Made by a program: the position numbers and the translations under genes. From NCBI GenBank assembly GCA_902465325.1, contig CABQMV010000116.1, positions 1 to 5,538 of the forward strand: a stretch of 5,538 nucleotides of DNA. The letters run 5' to 3'. This DNA comes from an uncultured Oscillospiraceae bacterium. Its GTDB lineage: Bacteria; Bacillota; Clostridia; UBA1212; SIG427. The notes under the pieces are model-generated. The model was not told the origin of the DNA. It did not search any database and worked only from the letters and a program-made list of their open reading frames with translations. Below are positions 1 through 4,892 of this stretch, in pieces (position 1 is the stretch's first letter; the number at the start of each line of letters is the position of its first letter).

Positions 1-704
1 GGGGCTGTATCCTTTCCGGTACTGGCCGCCATTCGGAGCAGTGTGCCGCAAAAGGCAGGCGTCAGCTCCGAAATATCAGACAGCCATAAATTCAGCGCCT
101 TCATAGTCCCTCTGGTATCCAGATACTGTCTGGCCACATTAAAAACTTTTACAGCCTGCTGGCGTTCCCGGTTCTCATGCTCTATCATCCGGCAGGCCTT
201 CATAATCCGCCGCAAAAGCTCCCGCTGCAGCACATAGGGAAAAATGTACAGTTCATTGGTACAGGGGCCGGACACCCGTCCGTACCCTTCCAGAAAAGCA
301 GTAACGGCCTTCTCTGTAACAGCACCGTCAGTATGATTTACCAGCTCCCGGGCCATTACCTCAACTCTGGGAAGACTCCTGTTATCTTCCGAAACAAAGG
401 GCAATTTAACAGAGCTTCGGGTTTGGAGGTTATCCGCCAGCTCCTCTGCTTTATTCTGAATGGAAATAAAATTATCCATAATCCACTCTTCTGCAGGTGT
501 ACAGGAGGCTTCCTCTGTATCTGTTTCCAGCTTATCCAGCCGGTTATATGTTTTGCGTATCTGCTGCAACAGTTCTTCAATGTTATGATGCGCTACAGCG
601 CTGCTGAAGCGGCCTCTTGCCTTAACCACCTTCTCCGCTGCCGCTAGGTTCTCCCCCAGAAGAGTCAGCTCCTCCTGGTTCAACACTTTTTCAAAAAACG
701 TCAC
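1..704 (-). CDS. Cyclic beta-1,2-glucan synthase-like protein, N-terminal fragment (3' end outside window)
   Basis: An open minus-strand frame of 234 codons has no stop and runs off the left edge, so only the N-terminus of a protein is visible. I assign it to the NdvB/Cgs family (very large membrane enzymes, roughly 2,800 residues, with a GT84 glucosyltransferase module and a GH94-type phosphorylase-like tail that build cyclic beta-1,2-glucan). The basis is the family's N-terminal block at residues 71-180: AEEWIMDNF (71-79), then LPRVEVMARELVNHTDG (111-127), then NELYIFPYVLQRELLRR (150-166). The rest of the fragment is helical and charged, with no signal peptide or membrane segment yet. The start is the GTG at 704, the only start codon in frame next to a GGGAGG site 9 bases upstream. 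It follows the cytidylate-kinase-like gene on the same strand with a 52-base gap. The catalytic modules are not in the window, so activity cannot be confirmed. A related GH94/GH36-like protein sharing this N-terminus is possible. Confidence 0.75.
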   Translation of the reverse strand, partial: MTFFEKVLNQEELTLLGENLAAAEKVVKARGRFSSAVAHHNIEELLQQIRKTYNRLDKLETDTEEASCTPAEEWIMDNFISIQNKAEELADNLQTRSSVKLPFVSEDNRSLPRVEVMARELVNHTDGAVTEKAVTAFLEGYGRVSGPCTNELYIFPYVLQRELLRRIMKACRMIEHENRERQQAVKVFNVARQYLDTRGTMKALNLWLSDISELTPAFCGTLLRMAASTGKDTA

Positions 705-707
705 AGC

Positions 708-742
708 AAAACACCTCCCGGCTTATTATTGCCGGAAGGTGT
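708..742 (-). terminator. Hairpin with short T-tract after the kinase gene; overlaps the next gene's RBS
   Basis: Read on the minus strand, ACACCTTCCGGC (742-731) pairs with GCCGGGAGGTGT (722-711) across an 8-base loop. This is 12 pairs with a single G-U wobble, followed by TTTT. It begins 14 bases after the stop of the cytidylate-kinase-like gene, as an intrinsic terminator would. The T-tract is only four bases and then GCT leads straight into the GTG of the glucan synthase gene, so termination is probably partial. The plus-strand reading has no T-tract. Confidence 0.6.
714..719 (-). promoter_or_regulatory. Shine-Dalgarno of the glucan synthase gene, buried in the hairpin
   Basis: GGGAGG lies 9 bases upstream of the GTG at 704 and decides that start, because no other in-frame start codon is near it. 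All six bases are paired in the 12-bp stem at 711-742, so ribosome access should require the hairpin to open. Confidence 0.65.
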
Positions 743-756
743 CTGGAATATTTATG

Positions 757-1365
757 CTATTTCATCGCCTTATACATGGCCACCAGGATATCTGCCGTCT
801 TATCAATACCAAAAACACTGCTGTCAAAAGCAATCTGATAGTTAGACAGCTCCCCCCAATGTCTGTCGGTATAATAGTTGTAGTAATATCTGCGCTGCTT
901 ATCCGTCCGCTTAATCAGATTTTTTGCCTCCTTCTCTCCCAGAGACAGCCGTTCCATAATGACCTTGGTCCGTTCTTCAATAGGGGCAAATATAAATATA
1001 TTTCTGCACAGCGGATAATCCTGCAGTACATAGTCTGCGCAGCGTCCCACAAAAATACAGTCCTCCTTATCTGCCAGCTCCTTTATCAGCTGGCACTGGG
1101 CTTCAAACAGTATATCATTGATGGGAAGCATTCCCGTATACCCCGGATTAATAGGCTCTCCCGGTATCGCATAGAGCCAACGGTTTGCAGGCTTCTCATC
1201 AATGCTGTCTAACCGGTCCAGGTGAATATTGCTGCGCTCCGCAGCCATTTCAATCAGGTCTCTGTCATAGAACTGAATTCCCAGCTGCCCTGCTAGCCGT
1301 TTGGCAATGGCACGCCCATTGCTTCCAAACTGTCTGCCCACGGTGATAATCCTGTTATTGCTCAT
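757..1365 (-). CDS. Cytidylate kinase-like family protein (Cytidylate_kin2 type)
   Basis: The 202-residue protein resembles the cytidylate-kinase-like family common in Clostridia, a P-loop nucleoside-monophosphate-kinase fold distinct from the canonical Cmk. The nucleotide-binding loop is GRQFGSNGRAIAKRLA (10-25), where the usual GSGK lysine is replaced by arginine (R18), as is typical of this family. FYDRDLIEMAAE (32-43) matches the substrate-side helix, FVGRCADYVL (105-114) is the second conserved strand and helix, and the basic, tyrosine-rich segment IKRTDKQRRYYYNYYTD (151-167) fits the lid. It is soluble, with no signal peptide. The chosen start is ATG at 1365 with AGGCGGG 8 bases upstream. 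A TTG one codon further upstream (1368) would leave only 5 bases. The gene has its own promoter (1415-1443) and is followed by the glucan synthase gene. CMP or dCMP phosphorylation is the family expectation, but it is not proven for this divergent group. Confidence 0.9.
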   Translation of the reverse strand: MSNNRIITVGRQFGSNGRAIAKRLAGQLGIQFYDRDLIEMAAERSNIHLDRLDSIDEKPANRWLYAIPGEPINPGYTGMLPINDILFEAQCQLIKELADKEDCIFVGRCADYVLQDYPLCRNIFIFAPIEERTKVIMERLSLGEKEAKNLIKRTDKQRRYYYNYYTDRHWGELSNYQIAFDSSVFGIDKTADILVAMYKAMK

Positions 1366-1414
1366 CAATCAATCCCGCCTTTCCAATATATAAATTACGT
1401 TTCTTCTTCTTATT

Positions 1415-1443
1415 ATTATATCACAAAGCCGGGGGAAAATCCA
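1415..1443 (-). promoter_or_regulatory. Probable promoter of the cytidylate-kinase-like gene
   Basis: On the minus strand a perfect -10 TATAAT (1420-1415) lies 17 bases from TGGATT (1443-1438), which is only a 3/6 match to TTGACA. Initiation near 1408 would give a leader of roughly 43 bases, rich in AAG repeats, before the ATG at 1365. The -10 is convincing and the -35 weak. Confidence 0.5.
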
Positions 1444-1513
1444 CAGTTAAAAACACAAATACCAATCAATAAATCACCAGCTGCCCAACAGAGGGCTGCT
1501 GCGCCCCAAGTTC

Positions 1514-1542
1514 TTGTATATCGGATGAAAATCTGTTATAAT
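1514..1542 (+). promoter_or_regulatory. Extended -10 promoter of the NYN-domain gene
   Basis: TTGTAT (1514-1519), 17 bases, then TATAAT (1537-1542) preceded by TGT, giving the extended -10 TGTTATAAT. The extended motif compensates for the weak -35. The expected start near 1549 gives a leader of about 59 bases to the ATG at 1608. It is divergent from the kinase promoter, with the two -10 boxes about 115 bases apart. Confidence 0.65.
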
Positions 1543-1607
1543 GAGTAGGCTGTGAACCTTGACAAGTGAATAATTTCGGGCAATTTAGATATACGCGGAG
1601 GTATTGA

Positions 1608-2438
1608 ATGGCAAAAGGAAGACTCGGCAGTTTTTCCCTTTTCAAAAGAAAAAAGATCCGAAAGACCGGCAGTCCGGTCAACGGACTTCCCAAAGCAGTA
1701 GCGTTTGTAGACTATGAGCACTGGTACATATCAATGGAAAGACTGCACAATCAAAAACCGGATATTCAAGGCTGGTTTGATGATTTGAAGAAAAGATGTA
1801 ATATTGTGGAAGTTGTATTTTTTGCGAATTTTTCCAGATTTAAAGAAAAAGAGACAGAAACCAAAAGAATACGTGCTTTTACCAATAAAATAATTGATAC
1901 CTATAATCCCGATTTACGCTATAAAAAGGATTATACAGATTTTATTATTCTGGATAACATATACCAAAAGGCTTTTCAGGAAGACAGCGCCGATCTGTTT
2001 ATCATATTTTCCGGCGACGGGCATTTCAGCTCTGCCGCCGCATTTATTAAAAATTTTTGCAATAAACAGGTGGGGATATACGGTGTATCCGGCGGGATCA
2101 GCAAAAACCTGGTCAACAGTTCTGACTGGTGTGTTGAAATGCCTTTACCAATAGATGAAACAGCCGTAATTAAGAATGCTATATTCTCATATTTGAGGGA
2201 AAACGAAGAAAACAGACAATATTTTCCCACCTTCAGAAGGACAGTAGAGCAGATTGCCGAAGCCGATAAGCTGGAACAGGATAAAATAGCGGAGGCACTT
2301 TCTGAGCTTATTAAAGAGGAGTTTATCTCACAGAAATTGGAAACCACCAGAAGAAACCGGCCAATTAAGACATTAAGAACCAATTGGAAGGCAGTAACGC
2401 GAAGCGGTATATGGAATCCTGACGCAAAAATTTCCTGA
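1608..2438 (+). CDS. NYN-domain protein (PIN-like putative ribonuclease)
   Basis: The 276-residue protein begins with a basic stretch (KRKKIRK, 13-19) that may bind nucleic acid, followed by a NYN domain at about 29-178. Motifs in order are VAFVDYEHW (31-39, D35), TDFIILDNIYQKAF (110-123, D111 and D116), FSGDGHFSSAAAF (134-146, D137) and VGIYGVSGGISKNLVNSSDW (155-174, D173). These acidic residues match the metal-binding pocket of NYN/PIN nucleases (LabA/DUF88 type), so an intact RNase active site is likely; the RNA target is unknown. Residues 186-246 look like a small winged-helix domain (AIFSYLREN, VEQIAEADKLEQDKIAEALS), which would be an RNA- or DNA-binding tail. The start has GGAGG 6 bases upstream. 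No terminator is visible between it and rplS 154 bases downstream. Hand counts of two 60-base stretches (1741-1800, 22 G+C; 1861-1920, 19) suggest it is more AT-rich than the right-hand genes. Confidence 0.88.
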   Translation: MAKGRLGSFSLFKRKKIRKTGSPVNGLPKAVAFVDYEHWYISMERLHNQKPDIQGWFDDLKKRCNIVEVVFFANFSRFKEKETETKRIRAFTNKIIDTYNPDLRYKKDYTDFIILDNIYQKAFQEDSADLFIIFSGDGHFSSAAAFIKNFCNKQVGIYGVSGGISKNLVNSSDWCVEMPLPIDETAVIKNAIFSYLRENEENRQYFPTFRRTVEQIAEADKLEQDKIAEALSELIKEEFISQKLETTRRNRPIKTLRTNWKAVTRSGIWNPDAKIS

Positions 2439-2471
2439 AGAAATGATTCACAGCGCAGCCCGAATTTTCAC

Positions 2472-2501
2472 TTGACTTTTATATTTTTTCTATGTTATAA
2501 T
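2472..2501 (+). promoter_or_regulatory. Strong promoter of rplS
   Basis: TTGACT (2472-2477), an 18-base T-rich spacer, then TATAAT (2496-2501) preceded by TGT (extended -10). Five of six -35 bases and all -10 bases fit the sigma-A consensus. Initiation around 2508 leaves an 85-90 base leader before rplS. The gene therefore has its own transcription unit, with possible readthrough from the NYN gene. Confidence 0.8.
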
Positions 2502-2507
2502 TTTAAA

Positions 2508-2592
2508 GCTGTGCATAAAAGGAAAACGCACAACAGTATTTCGGGCGGTCCGCTGCTCTTCATGTAAGAACGTCCCTGGATGGAAGGAGTGA
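2508..2592 (+). promoter_or_regulatory. Structured 5' leader of rplS, candidate L19 leader
   Basis: The untranslated leader can fold into two elements. TGTGC (2510-2514) pairs with GCACA (2528-2532). GGGCG (2543-2547) pairs with CG/CCC (2571-2572 and 2574-2576) around a bulged T, enclosing a TCTT/AAGA hairpin (2557-2569). L19 autoregulatory leaders are known upstream of rplS in low-GC Gram-positives. Position and structure fit such an element, but I could not compare it with the family consensus, so the identity is an inference. Confidence 0.4.
2584..2589 (+). promoter_or_regulatory. Shine-Dalgarno of rplS, favouring the second ATG
   Basis: AAGGAG ends 3 bases before the ATG at 2593 but 9 bases before the in-frame ATG at 2599. 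The second spacing is the functional one in most Firmicute genes, and starting at 2599 gives MDIIKAVE, like typical L19 N-termini. Confidence 0.6.
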
Positions 2593-2598
2593 ATGAAG

Positions 2599-2940
2599 AT
2601 GGATATTATCAAAGCTGTGGAAGCAGATTATCTGAACAAGGATGCGGCAAACCTTTTAATCGGTGACTATGTAAAGGTACATTTTAAGGTTATTGAAGGT
2701 ACTCGCGAGAGAATTCAGGTATTTGAAGGAACTGTGATTGCAAAGCACGGAGAAGGTGTGAAGGAAACCTTTACGGTAAGGCGTGTCTCCTATGGAGTCG
2801 GTGTGGAAAGAATATTCCCCGTACACTCTCCTAAGGTAGCAAAGGTCGAGGTAATCAGACACGGTAAAGTTAGAAGGGCGAAGCTGTACTACCTGCGCAA
2901 CAGAGTGGGTAAAGCCGCTAAAATCGTGGAAAAGATATAA
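2599..2940 (+). CDS. rplS: 50S ribosomal protein L19
   Basis: L19 is a large-subunit protein that lies at the interface with the 30S subunit and contributes to intersubunit bridges. The protein is 113 residues (115 if the ATG at 2593 is used), the normal size. Recognisable family segments are GDYVKVHFKVIEGTRERIQVFEG (in the first half), then ETFTVRRVSYGVGVERIFPV and the basic C-terminus KVRRAKLYYLRNRVGKAAKI. All expected parts are intact. In many Firmicutes rplS ends the rpsP-rimM-trmD-rplS operon. Here it stands alone between a NYN gene and a convergent DUF1858 gene, with its own promoter, leader and terminator. Confidence 0.98.
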   Translation: MDIIKAVEADYLNKDAANLLIGDYVKVHFKVIEGTRERIQVFEGTVIAKHGEGVKETFTVRRVSYGVGVERIFPVHSPKVAKVEVIRHGKVRRAKLYYLRNRVGKAAKIVEKI

Positions 2941-2966
2941 CGGCATAGCAGAATCAGTCAAGACGG

Positions 2967-2997
2967 GCGCTGTAATCTTCAGATTGCAGCGCTTTTT
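2967..2997 (+). terminator. Intrinsic terminator of rplS
   Basis: GCGCTGTAATC (2967-2977) pairs with GATTGCAGCGC (2982-2992) across a TTCA loop, making 11 pairs with one wobble, followed by TTTTT. It begins 27 bases after the rplS stop. Confidence 0.92.
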
Positions 2998-3036
2998 GTA
3001 TTGAAGTCAAAAGCTTTCCTCTGAAGCCAAGCATAT

Positions 3037-3064
3037 AAAAGCCGCCCCGCTGACCGGAACGGCT
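3037..3064 (-). terminator. Intrinsic terminator of the DUF1858 gene
   Basis: On the minus strand AGCCGTTCCG (3064-3055) pairs with CGGGGCGGCT (3049-3040) across a 5-base loop. The stem has 10 pairs including two wobbles and is followed by TTTTATA. It lies 23 bases beyond the stop of the DUF1858 gene and faces the rplS terminator, so the two convergent units are each closed by their own signal. Confidence 0.85.
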
Positions 3065-3086
3065 CAAGGTTACAGGGCAAAGCGCC

Positions 3087-3302
3087 TCAGCTGCCCTGCT
3101 GTTTCTCCTCAAAATATTTGTTTAAGTCTGATACCAGCGCATCCACATCGATGCCATGCACCGCGCAGGCATCCTTTAAGGATTCACTGGTGGCATGCAT
3201 ACAGCCCAGACAATGAAGCCCGTGATCAAACAAAATCGGCGCTGTATCACCATCCATCTGCAAGATCTCGGAAATAATCATATTTTCATTAATTACAGCC
3301 AT
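3087..3302 (-). CDS. DUF1858 domain protein with CxxC redox motif
   Basis: The 71-residue protein is a single DUF1858 domain (also described as the hybrid-cluster-protein-associated redox disulfide domain). The signature is MIISEILQMDGDTAPILFDH (8-27) followed by GLHCLGCMHATSESLKDAC, where C31 and C34 form the CxxC pair and C46 is a third conserved-looking cysteine. The tail is a short helix (LVSDLNKYFEEKQ). It is cytosolic and lacks a signal peptide. A thiol/disulfide or metal-linked role is a family expectation; no substrate is known to me. The start at 3302 has GTGAGGTG 6 bases upstream. An in-frame ATG at 3350 would add 16 unlikely residues that run across the terminator and promoter. hup lies immediately upstream on the same strand, and no hybrid cluster protein gene is seen in the window. 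Confidence 0.9.
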   Translation of the reverse strand: MAVINENMIISEILQMDGDTAPILFDHGLHCLGCMHATSESLKDACAVHGIDVDALVSDLNKYFEEKQQGS

Positions 3303-3326
3303 TTTATTCACCTCACTAACATGGAC

Positions 3327-3355
3327 ATGATAACAAAAAAACCGCCACACGTCAA
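3327..3355 (-). promoter_or_regulatory. Probable promoter of the DUF1858 gene, inside the hup terminator
   Basis: On the minus strand TTGACG (3355-3350), 17 bases, then TATCAT (3332-3327) preceded by TGT (extended -10). Five of six bases match in each box. The -35 lies in the upper part of the hup terminator hairpin and the spacer includes its T-tract. A start near 3320 leaves a leader of about 18 bases with the GAGGTG site. The palindrome GTCAAATTGAC overlaps the -35 and could be an operator. Confidence 0.6.
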
Positions 3356-3371
3356 ATTGACAGTCAGCGGT
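3335..3371 (-). terminator. Intrinsic terminator of hup
   Basis: On the minus strand ACCGC (3371-3367) pairs with GCGGT (3345-3341). A self-complementary GTCAATTTGAC lies in the intervening 21 bases, and seven T residues follow, the first of them paired. The hairpin begins 25 bases after the hup stop. The outer stem is short, but the long T-tract makes it a credible terminator. Confidence 0.75.
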
Positions 3372-3396
3372 CTTCCTTGCAAAACCAAAAATGCAA

Positions 3397-3675
3397 TTAC
3401 TTATTAACGGCTTCCTTCAGGCCCTTTCCAGCTTTGAAGTAAGGAGCCTTGCAAGCAGGAATCTGAATCTTCTCGCCTGGATGTCCGGGCTTAATCGCCT
3501 CTCTGGCAGGCCTGTCCTTAATACCAAAGGTACCGAAACCAATCAGGCTAACCTTATCACCCTTTTTCATGGCTTCTGTCAACGTAGCAAATACAGCGTC
3601 TACTGCTGCACCGCTATCCTTTTTTGTCAAACCGGAAGCTTCAGCTACTGCCTGAATTAATTCACTCTTGTTCAT
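3397..3675 (-). CDS. hup: HU family DNA-binding protein
   Basis: The 92-residue protein is the normal size for HU, a histone-like dimer that bends and wraps DNA without strong sequence preference. The dimerisation helices are MNKSELIQAVAEASGLTKK (1-19) and the AVDAVFATLTEAMKKGDKV segment. Next comes the family core VSLIGFGTFGIKDRPAR (42-58) and the DNA-gripping arm with NP-like residues, here IKPGHPGEKIQIPA (61-74). The usual N-P at the arm is replaced by G-H-P (64-66). The C-terminus FKAGKGLKEAVNK is typical. The start is ATG at 3675 with AGGAGG 7 bases upstream; a more upstream ATG at 3723 would lie before the transcription start. It has a full-consensus promoter and its own terminator. It may also receive readthrough from the methyltransferase gene upstream. 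Confidence 0.97.
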   Translation of the reverse strand: MNKSELIQAVAEASGLTKKDSGAAVDAVFATLTEAMKKGDKVSLIGFGTFGIKDRPAREAIKPGHPGEKIQIPACKAPYFKAGKGLKEAVNK

Positions 3676-3711
3676 TGTAATACCTCCTAAATATTTGAAA
3701 CATGTAAGAAA

Positions 3712-3739
3712 ATTATACCACATATAGTGGACATGTCAA
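3712..3739 (-). promoter_or_regulatory. Full-consensus promoter of hup
   Basis: On the minus strand TTGACA (3739-3734), a 16-base spacer, then TATAAT (3717-3712) preceded by TGG (extended -10). Both hexamers are perfect. Transcription should start near 3705, leaving a leader of about 30 bases. The spacer holds CCAC/GTGG half-sites (3718-3730), a possible but unproven operator. Confidence 0.88.
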
Positions 3740-3755
3740 GCATTTTATTACAATA

Positions 3756-4892
3756 TCATGTTTTTTTCGGCGGTCTGGGCCCAAAATACTGAAAATAATT
3801 GCATTTTAGCATGCCGTTATACAGTTTTCTCTTCTTATCCGCTTTCCGTCCAAAGCATCTCTCAAAGTCCTCATAGGAAGTTATAATATAATAGGACCAC
3901 GTATCAAATCGGGCAAAATGCGCTCCCATCCGCTGATAGAGCTGTTCTACCTGCCTCGGACGGGACAGCCGTTCTCCATACGGAGGATTGGTTATAATAA
4001 AGCCATATTTATATCGGGACGAGGCTTTTTCAAAATCCAGCTTCTGAAAATGTATTTTATCTGCCACGCCTGCCTTTTCCGCATGCTCCTGGGCCAGCTT
4101 CAAAGCAAAATAGTCGATATCGGAACCGTATATTCTCACGGGAAGCTCCCGGTTGATTTCCTGCTCCGCCTGAGCCTTTATTCCATTCCACAATTCCTGC
4201 GGAACCTGCGGCCAGCTTTCAAAGGCAAAGCTTCTGTGCAGGCCGGGCGCCATATGCATTGCCATCATCGCAGCCTCAATAGGAATCGTCCCTGAGCCGC
4301 ACAGAGGATCTAAAAGTACCCGTTCCCCCTTCCATCTGCTGATGTACAGCATTGCGCAGGCCAATGTTTCCTTCAGAGGCGCTTCTCCTGCTTTATCCCG
4401 GTACCCGCGTTTGTGCAGACCTGTTCCCGAAGTATCTACCGTAAGGGTTACCTGATCGTTCAGCAAGGCTACCTCTATTTTGTATTCCGGCCCTGTTTCA
4501 TCCATCCATTCCCTTCCGTAGACAGACCGTAGCCGCTCTGCAATTGCCTTCTTCACAATTTTCTGGCAGTCGGGTACACTGTGCAGCGCAGACTTTACAG
4601 ACTTGCCGGAAACCGGAAAGGCACCGTGCTCTCCCAGAAGCCTCTCCCAGGCAATAGCCTTTGTTCCCTGAAACAGGTCCTCAAATGTAACAGCCTGAAA
4701 CTGTCCCATATTGATATAAACCCGATCCGCACAGCGAAGCCACAGATTTGCCCTGCAAAGGACGGACTCGTCTCCAGTAAAATAGATTTTCCCATTTTCT
4801 GCCCGGGATTCTGTGACGCCCAACCAGCTCAGCTCTCTTTTGACCACTGATTCCACGCCGAATGCCGCTGTAGCAATTAAATTGTAAACCAT
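3756..4892 (-). CDS. THUMP-domain class I SAM-dependent RNA methyltransferase (RlmL/YpsC family)
   Basis: The 378-residue protein belongs to the COG0116 family, which installs N2-methylguanosine in 23S rRNA (in E. coli, RlmL acts at G2445). It starts with MVYNLIATAAFGVESVVKRE (1-20), followed by a THUMP RNA-binding region at about 45-155. The Rossmann methyltransferase then carries motif I, VLLDPLCGSGTIPIEAAMM (192-210), for SAM binding, GSDID (256-260) as the acidic motif, and the catalytic TNPPYGERL (301-309). The domain order and length fit the single-function Firmicute form, without the RlmK half found in E. coli. The start is ATG at 4892, with AAAGGA 7 bases upstream. A longer reading from 4958 would lie inside the upstream gene. 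The coding region overlaps the preceding pseudouridine synthase gene by 16 bases, indicating coupling. Its stop is 16 bases from the hup -35, leaving no room for a terminator. The exact target base is not determinable here. Confidence 0.94.
   Translation of the reverse strand: MVYNLIATAAFGVESVVKRELSWLGVTESRAENGKIYFTGDESVLCRANLWLRCADRVYINMGQFQAVTFEDLFQGTKAIAWERLLGEHGAFPVSGKSVKSALHSVPDCQKIVKKAIAERLRSVYGREWMDETGPEYKIEVALLNDQVTLTVDTSGTGLHKRGYRDKAGEAPLKETLACAMLYISRWKGERVLLDPLCGSGTIPIEAAMMAMHMAPGLHRSFAFESWPQVPQELWNGIKAQAEQEINRELPVRIYGSDIDYFALKLAQEHAEKAGVADKIHFQKLDFEKASSRYKYGFIITNPPYGERLSRPRQVEQLYQRMGAHFARFDTWSYYIITSYEDFERCFGRKADKKRKLYNGMLKCNYFQYFGPRPPKKT

Noticed and set aside
43..647. Plus-strand open frames over the left 700 bases
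   Set aside because: They lack ribosome binding sites and family features, and lie antisense to the continuous glucan synthase frame, which has recognisable motifs.
1478..1501. Inverted repeat CAGCTGCCC/GGGCTGCTG between the divergent promoters as a terminator
   Set aside because: There is a central mismatch and no T-tract on either strand. It could at most be a binding site, with no supporting evidence.
1559..1593. A perfect TTGACA (1559-1564) upstream of the NYN gene as a second promoter
   Set aside because: No acceptable -10 lies 16-18 bases away; the best match, TAGATA, is 21 bases off. The TGTTATAAT promoter just upstream is better.
2430..2445. Small ATTTC/GAAAT hairpin at the NYN gene stop as its terminator
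   Set aside because: Five weak pairs without a T-tract cannot be supported as a terminator.
3377..3396. TTGCA/TGCAA inverted repeat just after the hup stop
   Set aside because: Only five pairs with a 10-base AT loop and no T-tract; the real terminator follows at 3335-3371.
3761..3767. A7 run at the 3' end of the methyltransferase gene as a programmed frameshift site
   Set aside because: It sits two codons before the stop, and a -1 slip would only add about four residues. A lysine-rich tail explains it.
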